Below, one piece after another: positions 41,818-52,188 of a stretch of DNA of 64,000 nucleotides. The notes under the pieces were generated by a model. It saw only the letters and a list, made by a program, of their open reading frames with translations, was not told the DNA's origin and made no database searches. The stretch lies in the NCBI RefSeq assembly GCF_947259025.1, contig NZ_CAMYKO010000004.1, forward strand, positions 186,001-250,000. The letters are read 5' to 3'. Position 1 is the stretch's first letter. Each line of letters begins with the position of its first letter. This DNA comes from an uncultured Methylophaga sp. GTDB taxonomy: Bacteria > Pseudomonadota > Gammaproteobacteria > Nitrosococcales > Methylophagaceae. Made by a program: the position numbers and the translations under genes.

Positions 41818-42849
41818 TCAGGGTGCGCTTTTAACCTTGTCCAGCAAGTGAATGGCCTGGCTTGCTTTCATTACGATGGCGTAGCTGACTTTTTCGTAGG
41901 TTTTAAACACCATGGCCTCGCCAGCATGTTCATCAGGTAATGTGACCTTGTCATTTCGATCCGCAGTGACCTGATCGGGGATGGTCTCACCGGCAGCGAA
42001 CACCGACAGGACATGACCGGTTTCCAGTCCATCGCGGGCGCCGAGGTTAAGTACCACGATCTGATACTGGCCTACCTGCGACACACCATCGAAGACAGAG
42101 ATGATGTAGCCGTTCATTTCATTACCCGGTGAGCGCGGAATGAAGTTCAAATCAAAGTCGTCTTCTTCTATTTCCAGCAGACGGTCACCGATTTGCACCT
42201 CACGGTTGGTGTAGGTCAGATCAACTCTGGCCGGATCACCATGGGCCGACACGACGGCATCGCCGGTATATATGGCTTCATAGCCGAGTACTTCTCCACT
42301 ATCCGGATCGGTATAAACCTTGCCACCACGGAAAATGCTGTAATCATCGGCATCTTCCTGCTTAACACCGCGGGCATAAACAAAGTCACCGGAACCGGAG
42401 ATCAGGCGTTCATCAGCACTGGCAACGACATAGGGCGCATTGTCCAGCACTTCCTCACCCACCACTTTAGGCTTGCTCAGGAAGGGGCCAATTGCCGACA
42501 GCGGGATAGTTGGAATGGGTTTGTCTATCAGGGTCTCCCGCACTTCAGGGCCCAGTTTCACGGTGCGCTGGCCACGATTAATCTCCAGCACCGGGCGACC
42601 ATCACGCCACACCAGCGACAATTCATCACCGGGATAAATCAGATGGGGGTTTTCAACCTGCGGGTTGGCATACCAGATATCCGGCCAGTGCCAGGGAAAT
42701 TTGAGGAACATGCCGGAAATATCCCACAGCGTGTCACCTTTTTTGACGACATAACGCTGTGGATAGTCAGGGTTGAGTTCAACATCGTTCGCTATCAGCG
42801 GTAAGCTTATTAAAACGAAAAACAGGCTTAAGACAATGCGTCGTATCAT
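41818..42849 (-). CDS. LysM-domain peptidoglycan-binding protein
   Basis: A 343-residue secreted protein with a signal peptide (MIRRIVLSLFFVLISLPLIA) and one LysM domain starting at YVVKKGDTLWDISGMFLKFP with PHLIYPGDELSL at its end. The rest (about 250 residues) is a conserved extension of the LysM proteins beside dprA in gammaproteobacteria. I chose the ATG at 42849, which has GAGGA before it and gives a clean signal peptide, over an earlier Met. The cell wall is the likely site of action. Confidence 0.88.
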   Translation of the reverse strand: MIRRIVLSLFFVLISLPLIANDVELNPDYPQRYVVKKGDTLWDISGMFLKFPWHWPDIWYANPQVENPHLIYPGDELSLVWRDGRPVLEINRGQRTVKLGPEVRETLIDKPIPTIPLSAIGPFLSKPKVVGEEVLDNAPYVVASADERLISGSGDFVYARGVKQEDADDYSIFRGGKVYTDPDSGEVLGYEAIYTGDAVVSAHGDPARVDLTYTNREVQIGDRLLEIEEDDFDLNFIPRSPGNEMNGYIISVFDGVSQVGQYQIVVLNLGARDGLETGHVLSVFAAGETIPDQVTADRNDKVTLPDEHAGEAMVFKTYEKVSYAIVMKASQAIHLLDKVKSAP

Positions 42850-43031
42850 TGAGCTATCCTCATGGATGTGAACGTTACCCTGATCCATTATTCGAGTAAC
42901 AACGGTCATAGTGTGTTATAAGCGTAAACAGTAATCAAGCAATCAGGCAACTTTGCGACGCTGTGACAGTCTGTTAGCTGTTAATTAACGTGACCGGGTT
43001 CATAATTCCGGCATAAAAATCGGAGCCTACT

Positions 43032-43349
43032 ATGAAAGCATTTCTTTTAACTTTGCTGGGTCTGTTTCCGCTTTTTGTCACCACCACTGCCACTGCAGCC
43101 GGTGACCCCGAGGCCGGTAAGGCAAAAGCTGCTGTCTGTGCCAGTTGTCATGGTGCTGACGGCAAAGCATTGATCCCCACCTATCCTAACCTCGCCGGTC
43201 AGAATCAGGAATATCTGGTCATTGCGCTGAAAGCCTATCGCAGCAAGGAACGCCAGGGGGGTAATTCAGCACTGATGCACGCCATGGCCGCCAATTTGTC
43301 GGATGAAGACATCAACAACCTGGCGGCTTATTACGCCAGCCTCAAGTAA
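43032..43349 (+). CDS. Class I cytochrome c
   Basis: A 105-residue periplasmic electron carrier with a signal peptide (about 22 residues ending in TATA-AG). The haem site is CASCH ([13 protein letters not shown]), and Met in [10 protein letters not shown] is the likely sixth ligand. The size fits a cytochrome c5/c553-type single-haem protein. A strong terminator follows. Confidence 0.9.
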   Translation: MKAFLLTLLGLFPLFVTTTATAAGDPEAGKAKAAVCASCHGADGKALIPTYPNLAGQNQEYLVIALKAYRSKERQGGNSALMHAMAANLSDEDINNLAAYYASLK

Positions 43350-43371
43350 TCTAGCCGATCACTCGGGCTTC

Positions 43372-43395
43372 AAGGCGGCTGCGGCCGCCTTTTTT
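43372..43395 (+). terminator. Terminator after cytochrome c gene
   Basis: AAGGCGGC pairs with GCCGCCTT around TGCG, followed by TTTT. It lies 23 bases after the stop. Confidence 0.9.
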
Positions 43396-43486
43396 GCTCA
43401 AGCTTTAATTTTTCAACTGGCCCCGGACAGACTAAAATAGAAGAAATGAATTTAGTTCTGCTAAACAGAACGCAACAGGTACAACC

Positions 43487-43990
43487 ATGGCTATTTTGAA
43501 TATTTTGCATTACCCCGACCCGCGGCTTCGCAACCAGGCTGAGCCGGTCAACGAGGTCAACGACGAGATCCGCCAGCTGGCCGACGATATGCTGGAAACC
43601 ATGTACGATGCGCCCGGTATTGGTCTGGCTGCGATCCAGGTCAACGTTAAAAAGCGAGTGATTGTGATCGATATTTCGGAAGACAACAGCGACCCGCTGG
43701 TGTTGATTAACCCGGAAGTTATCGAGGCTGATGGTGAGCGTGAATTCGAAGAAGGCTGCCTGTCAGTGCCCGAAGCCTATGAGGCCGTAACCCGTGCCGA
43801 CAAAATCAAGGTTAAAGCCCTGAATTTTGACAATGAAAGCTACGAGTTCACCGCAGATGGCCTGCTCGCGACCTGCATTCAGCATGAGATCGATCATCTC
43901 GATGGCAAGTTATTTGTTGATTACCTGAGTAATCTTAAACGCCAGCGGATCCGCAAAAAACTGGAAAAACACCAGAAACAAAAACTATAA
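43487..43990 (+). CDS. def: Peptide deformylase
   Basis: A 167-residue iron-dependent enzyme that removes the formyl group from new proteins. The three motifs are in place: [21 protein letters not shown] (metal Cys) and [12 protein letters not shown] (two His and catalytic Glu). It starts the def-fmt-rsmB run and lies 17 bases before fmt. Confidence 0.96.
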   Translation: MAILNILHYPDPRLRNQAEPVNEVNDEIRQLADDMLETMYDAPGIGLAAIQVNVKKRVIVIDISEDNSDPLVLINPEVIEADGEREFEEGCLSVPEAYEAVTRADKIKVKALNFDNESYEFTADGLLATCIQHEIDHLDGKLFVDYLSNLKRQRIRKKLEKHQKQKL

Positions 43991-44007
43991 GGACAAGCTC
44001 ACCCACA

Positions 44008-44937
44008 ATGCGCATCATTTTTGCCGGTACGCCGGATTTTGCCGCTGAAAGCCTCAAAGCCCTGCTACAGACTGAACACACGGTCTGCGCTGTTTACACG
44101 CAACCTGACCGACCCGCCGGACGTGGCCGCAAACTGACGCCAAGCCCGGTCAAACAGATTGCGCTGGAACACGCTATCCCGGTGGAACAACCACTGAACT
44201 TCAAATCCGAGGACAGTTTAGCAACGCTGGACAGCTACCAGGCTGACTTAATGGTCGTGGTCGCTTACGGCCTGCTGTTACCACAAGCCGTGCTGGATAC
44301 ACCGCGACTGGGCTGTATTAATGTGCATGCTTCATTGTTGCCACGCTGGCGGGGTGCTGCGCCGATTCAGCGGGCGATTCTGGCCGGCGACACAGAGACC
44401 GGCGTCGGCATTATGAAAATGGAAGCGGGCCTGGATACCGGACCGGTCTTGCTGGAAAAGCGCTGTCCCATCGACAACGACGATACCGCCCAGGTGCTGC
44501 ATGATCGTCTGGCCACGCTGGGTGCTGAAGCACTGGTGAGTAGCCTGGCGGAAATTGAAAACCGCCTTGCTCAGGCCCGGCCACAGGATGAGGCCCACAA
44601 AACCTATGCGCACAAGCTGGAAAAGCAGGAAGCACTGATCGACTGGCAGCACACTGCCGAGCAAATCCTGCGCCAGGTGAACGCCTTCAACCCTTGGCCG
44701 GTCGCGCAGACTCAGTGGCAAGGCGACACCATGCGGATCTGGCTGGCGCAACTGGCCGACACTCGTCAAAGCGGCCAGCCCGGTGAAGTACTGACAGTGG
44801 ATAAACAGGGAATCGATATTGCCTGTGGCAGCGGCGCATTACGCATTACCCAGTTGCAGGTGCCGGGCAAACGGGCGATGACCGTGCGCGATTTTCTCAA
44901 TGCCAATCAACTAAAGGTCGGCGAACAGCTTGGCTAA
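44008..44937 (+). CDS. fmt: Methionyl-tRNA formyltransferase
   Basis: A 309-residue enzyme that formylates initiator Met-tRNA. The folate-binding region contains MRIIFAGTPDFAAESLKAL and INVHASLLPRWRGAAPIQRA with the catalytic Asn/His/Asp pattern. The C-terminal tRNA-binding domain ends GKRAMTVRDFLNANQLKVG. Its stop overlaps the start of rsmB. Confidence 0.96.
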   Translation: MRIIFAGTPDFAAESLKALLQTEHTVCAVYTQPDRPAGRGRKLTPSPVKQIALEHAIPVEQPLNFKSEDSLATLDSYQADLMVVVAYGLLLPQAVLDTPRLGCINVHASLLPRWRGAAPIQRAILAGDTETGVGIMKMEAGLDTGPVLLEKRCPIDNDDTAQVLHDRLATLGAEALVSSLAEIENRLAQARPQDEAHKTYAHKLEKQEALIDWQHTAEQILRQVNAFNPWPVAQTQWQGDTMRIWLAQLADTRQSGQPGEVLTVDKQGIDIACGSGALRITQLQVPGKRAMTVRDFLNANQLKVGEQLG

Positions 44938-46240
44938 GTCCTCAACCCTTTCCGCCCGCAGCGCTGCCGCTGAAGTGGTGGCCGCCGTTATCGGCGATCA
45001 GCGTTCGCTGACTGCCTGCTTGTCACAATGTCTGGATAAGGTCGATGAACGCGATCGCGGATTCTGCCAGCAGCTTTGTTACGGTGTATTGCGTTGCTAC
45101 CCGGCTTTGGCTTTTCTCGCTGAACGCTTATTGAAGAAACCATTCAGAAATAAAGACAAGGATATTAATGCGCTGCTGCTGATGGGCCTCTACCAGCTTC
45201 GGGAATTGCGCACCCCGGCACACGCCGCTATTTCAGAAACCGTCAATGCGGCCAAACAACGCCGCAAGCAATGGGCCGGCGGCCTGCTCAATGCCTGTCT
45301 GCGCAATTATCAGCGTCAGTCTGCTGAACTGGAAGCAGCCCTCGCCGAACATGCTGAGGCACGTTATGGCCATGCTGACTGGTGGCTCAAACATTATCAG
45401 CAGGACTGGCCTGAAAACTGGCAGCAAATCTGCGAAGCCAACAACCAGCAACCGCCGATGATGCTGCGGGTCAACCGTCAACGGCTGAACCGGCAGGCAT
45501 ACCTCGACAAGCTGGCCGAGGCCGGTGTTGATGCACAGATCCTGCAAGACACGGATGACGGCATTCTGTTATCCACACCCTGTGATGTAGGGCGCCTGCC
45601 CGGCTTTTTTGATGGCGAAGCCTCGGTACAGGATGGCGCCGCACAGAAAGTGGCGGCATTACTGGATATCCGGCCCGAACAGCGCATTCTTGATGCTTGC
45701 GCCGCGCCCGGTGGTAAAACCGGTCATATGCTTGAGGTCGAGCCGGGCAACACGGTGGTCGCCCTGGATATCGCCCCTCAGCGACTGAGCCAGATCGACG
45801 ACAATCTGACGCGGCTGAAATTAGCGGCACAACTCAAGGCGGCTGATGCCGCTGACACGGCCAGCTGGTGGGATGGCGAAAAGTTCGATCGCATCCTTAT
45901 TGATGCCCCCTGTACCGGCAGCGGCGTGATTCGCCGCCATCCCGATATCAAACTGCTGCGCAGGCCCGAAGATATCCCGGCACTGGCCCGGCAACAGCAA
46001 CAACTGCTGGATAATCTGTGGCCACTGCTGAAAGCCGATGGTCTGATGGTTTACACTACCTGCTCTGCTTTCAAACAAGAGAACGAGCAGCAAATTGAAG
46101 CGTTTCTGCAAAGACATCCGGACGCCGAGGAGCTCAGACCGGCAACGCCACCGGCCCGGTCACGACCATTTGGCTACCAGCACCTGCCCGGCAGCGATGT
46201 CATGGACGGTTTTTATTATGCCTGCCTGCGACGCCGTTAA
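44930..46240 (+). CDS. rsmB: 16S rRNA (cytosine-967-C5)-methyltransferase, TTG start
   Basis: A 436-residue SAM-dependent enzyme (Sun). An N-terminal NusB-like domain (about 1-150) precedes the methyltransferase with DACAAPGGKTGHML, IDAPCTGSGVIRRHPDIK and the catalytic Cys of YTTCSAFKQENEQQIEAFL. The frame opens with a TTG at 44930, overlapping fmt by 8 bases; AAAGG lies upstream, and no closer ATG or GTG gives a full domain, so TTG is the best start. Confidence 0.93.
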   Translation: MAKSSTLSARSAAAEVVAAVIGDQRSLTACLSQCLDKVDERDRGFCQQLCYGVLRCYPALAFLAERLLKKPFRNKDKDINALLLMGLYQLRELRTPAHAAISETVNAAKQRRKQWAGGLLNACLRNYQRQSAELEAALAEHAEARYGHADWWLKHYQQDWPENWQQICEANNQQPPMMLRVNRQRLNRQAYLDKLAEAGVDAQILQDTDDGILLSTPCDVGRLPGFFDGEASVQDGAAQKVAALLDIRPEQRILDACAAPGGKTGHMLEVEPGNTVVALDIAPQRLSQIDDNLTRLKLAAQLKAADAADTASWWDGEKFDRILIDAPCTGSGVIRRHPDIKLLRRPEDIPALARQQQQLLDNLWPLLKADGLMVYTTCSAFKQENEQQIEAFLQRHPDAEELRPATPPARSRPFGYQHLPGSDVMDGFYYACLRRR

Positions 46241-46796
46241 ACGTTTCCTGCCCATCCTGATGCTGCTCGCCCTGGCCTACAGCGGCATTGCAGCAGCGAC
46301 TATCTTCAGTGTTAATAATCCCAAGGTTCATCAAATCGGCAATGGTTATGTATTGTCAGCACAAATCGACTACCCACTGACCCCGCGGGTCATTGAAGCG
46401 CTGCAAAACGGCGTGCCCATCACCTTTTTCCAGGAATTAAAGCTGGTCGAGAGTTTCCCTTTGCTGGGTAAGTTCTGGCAGTGGGAAACCGACCTCTGGC
46501 AGAGCCGCTTGTATTACGAACTCCGTTATCACGCCTTGTCGGAACAGTATGTGCTCAAATCTCTGGATACCGGCGCCCAGCAGAACTTTCCCCATATTGA
46601 TGGCGCGTTGGCTGCCTTGGGCCAGATTGAAGATTTGAGTCTGCCGCCGGAGTTTACCCAGCAGCCTGATAATTTACTGTTACTGATTCGCAGCGGCCTC
46701 GATCTGAATGCATTACCGACACCGATGCGTCCCGGTGCCATGCTCTCCAGCAAATGGCAATTGACCAGCCCCTGGGTGCGAGCAGTATGGCAATAG
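46218..46796 (+). CDS. DUF4390 domain protein
   Basis: A 192-residue protein with an N-terminal signal or anchor (RFLPILMLLALAYSGIAAA) and the DUF4390 body (SAQIDYPLTPRVIEALQNGV, FPHIDGALAALGQIEDLSL). The usual neighbours are rsmB upstream and an NtrY-like kinase downstream, exactly as here. It overlaps rsmB by 23 bases and the kinase by 10. It probably acts at the periplasmic face; function unknown. Confidence 0.85.
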   Translation: MPACDAVKRFLPILMLLALAYSGIAAATIFSVNNPKVHQIGNGYVLSAQIDYPLTPRVIEALQNGVPITFFQELKLVESFPLLGKFWQWETDLWQSRLYYELRYHALSEQYVLKSLDTGAQQNFPHIDGALAALGQIEDLSLPPEFTQQPDNLLLLIRSGLDLNALPTPMRPGAMLSSKWQLTSPWVRAVWQ

Positions 46797-48952
46797 CTTT
46801 AATCAAACGCCTCAGCACCGGCACCGCACCCTATTTGTCCCTGGCCTTGCTGTTGCTGGTCATGGCTTTGCTGCTGAGCGCAGCGACTCAGGACAAGTCT
46901 CGCCTCAATGACCTGTTTCTGGTGATCTTTGGCATCGGTGTGGTCTGCCTGTTGTTGCTGGCCGGGATCCTGATCCGCAGCATGATCCGGCTTTACCGCG
47001 ACTTCCAGCGACACGAGGCGGGGTCGAGGCTCACCGTCAGACTGGTCAGCCTGTTTGTGTTATTGATCCTGGTCGCCACTACCATGGTCTATGGCTTTTC
47101 AATGCACTTCCTGCACCGCGGCATCAACAGTTGGTTTGACGTCAAGATAGAGCAGGCTTTGAATGACTCGCTGGAACTGAGCCGCACCTCTTTCGGCATC
47201 CGTATGCGTACTCTGTTAAGGCAGACCCGGATGATGGCCGGGGTGCTCAGTGAGCTACCTGAATCCGAGCTGTCCCACAGCCTGCGGGATCTGAATAACC
47301 TCAGCGGCGCACTGGAAGTCAGTATCTGGGGCATGGACGGCACACCCGTCGCTTCCAGTATAGAAACCCCGACCATTATGGTGCCGGACCGGCCCAATGA
47401 CAGCATTCTGGGCCAGTTACGCCAGGGTGAAGATTATATCGGCCTGGATCCCACCGAGGATGACAAGCTGCGACTGCGCGCCACGGTGCGTATCCCTACC
47501 CAGTCGGTACTGGCCGAGGAAAGGCTGTTAAACGTCCTGTTCCCAATCAATGACCGGCTCAGCGAACTGGGTGATGTGGTGCAGGATGCCTACACCGATT
47601 ACAAGGAGCTCAGTTACCTGCGTAAACCGCTGATCACGGTGTTTACCCTCAGTCTGAGCCTGATTGTATTTCTGACCATCCTGCTGTCGATCTGGTTTGC
47701 GGTGTGGATATCCAGACGCATTGTCGAACCGCTGCAGGGTCTGGCCGAAGGCACCCAGGCGGTGGCCTCGGGTAACTTCAATATGCAATTGACCGCTTCC
47801 GGTCATGATGAAATCGGCTTTCTGGTGCGCTCATTCAACCAGATGACCCAGCGCCTGACTCAGGCCCGCAATGCCTCACAGCGCAGTCACCGCTTGCTGG
47901 AACAACAGACCAGCTACCTGACCACGGTACTGGGCAGCCTCTCCAGCGGTGTGGTGACCATCGACAAGCGCTTGTATCTGCACACCGCCAATAATGCCAG
48001 CAGCAAAATCCTCGGCGTCAACCTGCAGCAACGCCTGGAAAGTCCGCTGTCACGGCTGGCACAGCTTAATAACAATATGCAGACCTTCTGCCAGATGATC
48101 GAAAGTTGTGCTGACAAAGGCAAAAACTGGGAACAACAGATTGAACTGCATCAGTCCAAAGGCAAGCAGACCCTGATTTGCCATGGCACTGAACTGCCTA
48201 ACAATGCCGGCTGGGTGGTGGTGTTCGAAGATATCACCGCCCTGCTTCAGGCCCAGCGCAATGCGGCCTGGGGCGAGGTAGCCCGGCGGCTGGCACATGA
48301 AATCAAGAACCCGTTAACCCCGATTCAGTTATCGGCAGAACGGCTGCAGCGCAAATACAGTGCGCTGGTGCCGGAGGAACAGACCGACACCGTCAACAAG
48401 CTGACCGGCACCATCGTGCAGCAGGTTGAAGCGATGAAAGAAATGGTCAATGAATTCTCCGAATATGCCCGCACCCCGGCTTTGCAATTGCAGCCCCACA
48501 ACATTGGCCCCCTGATCCGTGAAGTGCTGACGCTGTACCAGAGTAATCCGCGCCACCAGTTCACCTTGCTGAACTGTCCGCAACCAATCCAGGTTCGCAT
48601 AGATGCCAACCGCTTGCGCCAGGTCATGCATAACCTGTTGAAAAACGCTATTGAAGCTTGCGAAGATGCCAATATCCCGGTTGATATCGTGATCAGTTAT
48701 CATCCGCTTGAATTTGCTCAGCGCCAGTGGCTGGAAATCAGCGTCCGCGATCATGGCCCCGGCATTCCCGATAGCATCATCGACAAGCTGTTCGAGCCCT
48801 ATGCCACCACCAAGCACAAAGGTACCGGACTGGGGCTGGCCATCGTCAAGAAAATCGTTGAAGAACACGGTGGCGATGTGTGGGCGGAGAATCACGACGG
48901 ACAGGGAACCAGTATAATTATCAGATTACCTCTGGAGGACATGCATTCGTGA
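46787..48952 (+). CDS. NtrY-like sensor histidine kinase
   Basis: A 721-residue membrane kinase. Two N-terminal membrane helices and a further pair enclose a periplasmic region of about 150 residues; a HAMP domain follows (RRIVEPLQGLAEGTQAVASG), then PAS, then HisKA with His504 in RRLAHEIKNPLTPIQL and the ATPase with NLLKNAIEACED and GTGLGLAIVKKIVEEHGG. It shares this layout with NtrY. The stop overlaps the regulator start by 4 bases. Confidence 0.92.
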   Translation: MAIALIKRLSTGTAPYLSLALLLLVMALLLSAATQDKSRLNDLFLVIFGIGVVCLLLLAGILIRSMIRLYRDFQRHEAGSRLTVRLVSLFVLLILVATTMVYGFSMHFLHRGINSWFDVKIEQALNDSLELSRTSFGIRMRTLLRQTRMMAGVLSELPESELSHSLRDLNNLSGALEVSIWGMDGTPVASSIETPTIMVPDRPNDSILGQLRQGEDYIGLDPTEDDKLRLRATVRIPTQSVLAEERLLNVLFPINDRLSELGDVVQDAYTDYKELSYLRKPLITVFTLSLSLIVFLTILLSIWFAVWISRRIVEPLQGLAEGTQAVASGNFNMQLTASGHDEIGFLVRSFNQMTQRLTQARNASQRSHRLLEQQTSYLTTVLGSLSSGVVTIDKRLYLHTANNASSKILGVNLQQRLESPLSRLAQLNNNMQTFCQMIESCADKGKNWEQQIELHQSKGKQTLICHGTELPNNAGWVVVFEDITALLQAQRNAAWGEVARRLAHEIKNPLTPIQLSAERLQRKYSALVPEEQTDTVNKLTGTIVQQVEAMKEMVNEFSEYARTPALQLQPHNIGPLIREVLTLYQSNPRHQFTLLNCPQPIQVRIDANRLRQVMHNLLKNAIEACEDANIPVDIVISYHPLEFAQRQWLEISVRDHGPGIPDSIIDKLFEPYATTKHKGTGLGLAIVKKIVEEHGGDVWAENHDGQGTSIIIRLPLEDMHS

Positions 48953-50223
48953 GTGCTGATAAACCGCTTATCCTGGTTGTTGATGACGAGCCCGATATTC
49001 GCGAGCTGATCAAAGACATCCTGGAAGATGAAAACTACCAGGTCACTATCGCCGCCAACGGCGAAGAGGCCCGGGCTGAATTCGATAAACAGATGCCCGA
49101 TCTGGTGCTGCTGGATATCTGGATGCCGGATATCGACGGCATCACCCTGCTTAAGGAATTCAAACAACAGAATAAAGCCGTCACCATCGTCATGATGTCG
49201 GGTCACGGCACTATCGAAACCGCAGTGGAAGCGACCCGGCTGGGTGCGGTCGACTTTATCGAAAAGCCCTTGTCGATGGCCAAGCTGCTGCGCGGCGTGG
49301 AGATGGCGCTGGAAAACAGGGCCAAGCAGGCCGCTATTCAACGCGAGCTGTCACAGGAGCCAGTCGGCAAGAGCAGCCAGATGAATCTCCTGCGTGAGCA
49401 GGTAGAGCGTATCGCCGGCCATGATATGCCTATCCTGCTGGTTGGCGAAGCCGGTGTTGGCAAGCATTGTTTCGCCCACTACCTGCAGAGCCTGGGACAG
49501 TTTGCCGATGGTAAATTTGTCGAACTCAGTCCGGAAAGTTTTCCGCTCGATAGCGCCAAGATCAAATCTTTGGCCGAAAATAACTGCCTTTATATCAACG
49601 ATCTGGCGCTGCTCAGTGATGAAGCTCAGGCGCTGCTGCTGCACCTGCTGGAAAGCAAGCAACTGGAACATAGCCAGTTGATCTGTGCCACCCAGTATTC
49701 GCTGCAGAAAGCCGTTGATAACGGCGACTTTCTCGACAGCCTGCTCTACCAGCTCAACAGCATTACGCTGATGATTCCGCCACTCAGAGACCATATCGAG
49801 GATATCCCCGAACTGGTGCATCACTTTGTCGATCTACAGACCACACAGGCCGGCCTGCCTTACCGCCGCTTTACCGTGGCCGCCCAAAACCGGCTGCGCA
49901 ATCACAGCTGGCAAGGCAATGTGCTGGAACTAAAAAATGTTATTCAGCGCTTGCTGGTACTCGGTGATGGTGATGATATTGACGTTGATGATGTCGAACA
50001 CGCGCTGGAAACCGAAGCGGAAGCCACCGCCGAGGGCGATGAAACCATCAACTATGATTTACCGCTGAGAGAAGCGCGGGAGCAATTTGAAAGGCTCTAT
50101 CTGTTGCGTAAACTGCAGGAAACCGACGGCAATGTCGGCAAGGCCGCCAAACTCGCCGGCATGGAAAGAACGCACCTCTACCGTAAACTGCGTTCTTTGG
50201 GCATCGACACCAAGCAAATTTAA
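48949..50223 (+). CDS. NtrX-like response regulator lacking the sigma-54 contact loop
   Basis: A 424-residue regulator. The receiver has Asp12, Asp13, phosphorylated Asp56 and Lys106. A P-loop remnant [15 protein letters not shown] follows, but the GAFTGA loop is absent. The Walker B site reads [10 protein letters not shown] rather than LFLDEI, and the sensor 2 Arg of GNVREL is Leu (QGNVLELKN). The C-terminal Fis-type helix-turn-helix is intact ([20 protein letters not shown]). It should bind DNA but not drive sigma-54. GTG at 48949 is chosen as start, with GGAGG upstream. Confidence 0.9.
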   Translation: MSADKPLILVVDDEPDIRELIKDILEDENYQVTIAANGEEARAEFDKQMPDLVLLDIWMPDIDGITLLKEFKQQNKAVTIVMMSGHGTIETAVEATRLGAVDFIEKPLSMAKLLRGVEMALENRAKQAAIQRELSQEPVGKSSQMNLLREQVERIAGHDMPILLVGEAGVGKHCFAHYLQSLGQFADGKFVELSPESFPLDSAKIKSLAENNCLYINDLALLSDEAQALLLHLLESKQLEHSQLICATQYSLQKAVDNGDFLDSLLYQLNSITLMIPPLRDHIEDIPELVHHFVDLQTTQAGLPYRRFTVAAQNRLRNHSWQGNVLELKNVIQRLLVLGDGDDIDVDDVEHALETEAEATAEGDETINYDLPLREAREQFERLYLLRKLQETDGNVGKAAKLAGMERTHLYRKLRSLGIDTKQI

Positions 50224-50237
50224 ATAGCGAGACGATA

Positions 50238-51620
50238 ATGAAGATTCTGATTCTGGGCGCCGGCCAAGTCGGCTCATCGGTTGCCGCTACGCTGGCACGC
50301 GAAGATGATGACATTACGCTGGTCGACAGTGATAACACCAATCTGCTCAAATTACAGGATCACTATGACATCCGCACCATTCAGGGCGAGGCCTCGCATC
50401 CCGATGTGCTGGCGCGGGCCGGTGCTGAAGATGCCGATCTGATTCTGGCGGTCACCAACAGTGACGAGACCAATATGATCGCCTGCCAGATCTGCCACAC
50501 CCTGTATCACACGCCGACCAAAATCGCCCGCATCCGCACCACCGGTTATCTGACTACGCCGGAGCTGTTCGAAAAAGATAATCCGCAGGCGATTGCCATC
50601 GATATGCTGATCAGCCCCGAGCAGATCGTGACCGAATATATCCAGCGCCTGATCAGCCAACCTAATGCACTGCAGGTACTGGACTTCTCCGATGGCAAAA
50701 TCCAGTTGGTTGCGGTGAAAGCGGTACATGGCGGGCCACTGGTAGGCCATCCGCTGCGCGATTTGCGTAAACATATTCCCAAGACCGAAACCCGGGTGGC
50801 GGCGATTTTCCGTGAAGGCCGGCCGATTACGCCCACCGGCGATACCGAGATCGAGGCTGATGACGAAGTGTTTTTTATCGCCGCCAGCAAGGATATTCGC
50901 GCGGTCATGGGCGAACTGTGCCGGCTGGAAAAACCCTACCGCCGCATTATGCTGGCCGGTGGCGGTAATATCGGCGCGCGCCTGGCCACGGCACTGGAAA
51001 ATGATTATCAGGTCAAACTGATTGAGGCTAACCCCAAACGCGCGGAATACCTGTCGGAAGAGCTGGCCAACAGCATCGTGCTGCTGGGCGATGTCGCCAA
51101 CGAAGAGCTGTTGCTGGAAGAAGAAATCGACAAGGTCGACCTGTTCTGTGCCCTGACCAACGACGACGAAGCCAATATCCTGTCAGCGATGCTGGCCAAA
51201 CGCCTCGGTGCCACCAAAGTGCTGTCGCTGATTAACCGTGCTGCCTACGTGGATCTGGTGGAAAGTGGCACCATCGATATTGCCCTGTCACCACAACAGG
51301 CCACCATCGGCAGCCTGCTGGCGCATATCCGCCGCGGTGATATTGTGGCGGTTCACTCTTTGCGCCGCGGCGCCGCCGAAGCGCTGGAAGCGATTGCCCA
51401 TGGTGACAGCAGCTCATCCATGGTGGTTGGTCGCCGCATTGATGAAATTGACCTGCCGCCGGGCACCACCATCGGCGCTATCGTGCGCGGCGAAGAAGTC
51501 ATCATCGCCCATCATGATACGATCATAGAAAGTGAAGACCATGTGATCCTGTTTTTGGTCAATAAACGCTATATTAAAGAAGTAGAACGCTTGTTCCAGG
51601 TCGGCTTTTCATTCTTCTAG
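50238..51620 (+). CDS. trkA: Trk potassium uptake protein TrkA
   Basis: A 460-residue peripheral membrane regulator of potassium uptake, with two copies of an RCK domain, each with NAD-binding [14 protein letters not shown] (N-terminal) and [14 protein letters not shown] (central) folds, plus TrkA-C domains. It needs TrkH or TrkI, not present in this window. It starts 15 bases after the regulator. Confidence 0.95.
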   Translation: MKILILGAGQVGSSVAATLAREDDDITLVDSDNTNLLKLQDHYDIRTIQGEASHPDVLARAGAEDADLILAVTNSDETNMIACQICHTLYHTPTKIARIRTTGYLTTPELFEKDNPQAIAIDMLISPEQIVTEYIQRLISQPNALQVLDFSDGKIQLVAVKAVHGGPLVGHPLRDLRKHIPKTETRVAAIFREGRPITPTGDTEIEADDEVFFIAASKDIRAVMGELCRLEKPYRRIMLAGGGNIGARLATALENDYQVKLIEANPKRAEYLSEELANSIVLLGDVANEELLLEEEIDKVDLFCALTNDDEANILSAMLAKRLGATKVLSLINRAAYVDLVESGTIDIALSPQQATIGSLLAHIRRGDIVAVHSLRRGAAEALEAIAHGDSSSSMVVGRRIDEIDLPPGTTIGAIVRGEEVIIAHHDTIIESEDHVILFLVNKRYIKEVERLFQVGFSFF

Positions 51621-51627
51621 GAGCGTC

Positions 51628-52188
51628 ATGGAATCGACTTTGCAAAATCATTTTCTGGTCGCCATGCCGGCCCTGATCGATTCCTTTTTTTATCGGTCAG
51701 TGGTCTATGTCTGCGAACACGACAGCAACGGCGCAATGGGATTGATTATTAACCGGCCCACCAAGGTGATGCTGGAAGAACTGCTGTCACACCTGAAAAT
51801 CGACAACCACACCGACTATATTAAAACCACGCCGGTCCTGTTCGGCGGCCCGGTTCAGAAAGGCCAGGGCATGGTGATTCATGATCAGCATGAGGCCGAA
51901 TGGAAATCCAGCCTCAAACTGGCTGAGGATGTATTTCTGACGACTTCCACCGATATTCTGGAAGCCATCGGCACCGAGCAAGGGCCGGAACATTCTCTGG
52001 TCACCCTGGGGTATGCCGGCTGGGGCGCCGGTCAACTGGAAAAGGAACTGGCAGAGAATAGCTGGCTGACCGTGCCGGCCACTCATGATCTGATGTTTGA
52101 TACCCCCGCCGATGAACGCTGGCAGGAAGCCGCCAAATTGCTGGGCGTCGATATCAACCTGATGTCCAACAGTTCAGGACACGCATGA
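51628..52188 (+). CDS. YqgE/AlgH family protein
   Basis: A 186-residue cytoplasmic protein of the UPF0301 (YqgE/AlgH) family, with LQNHFLVAMPALIDSFF, SNGAMGLIINRPTK, FGGPVQKGQGMVIHDQ and GYAGWGAGQLEKELAENSWL. Function is not firmly known. TAGGAG lies just before the ATG. It overlaps ruvX by 4 bases (ATGA), the usual pairing. Confidence 0.93.
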   Translation: MESTLQNHFLVAMPALIDSFFYRSVVYVCEHDSNGAMGLIINRPTKVMLEELLSHLKIDNHTDYIKTTPVLFGGPVQKGQGMVIHDQHEAEWKSSLKLAEDVFLTTSTDILEAIGTEQGPEHSLVTLGYAGWGAGQLEKELAENSWLTVPATHDLMFDTPADERWQEAAKLLGVDINLMSNSSGHA

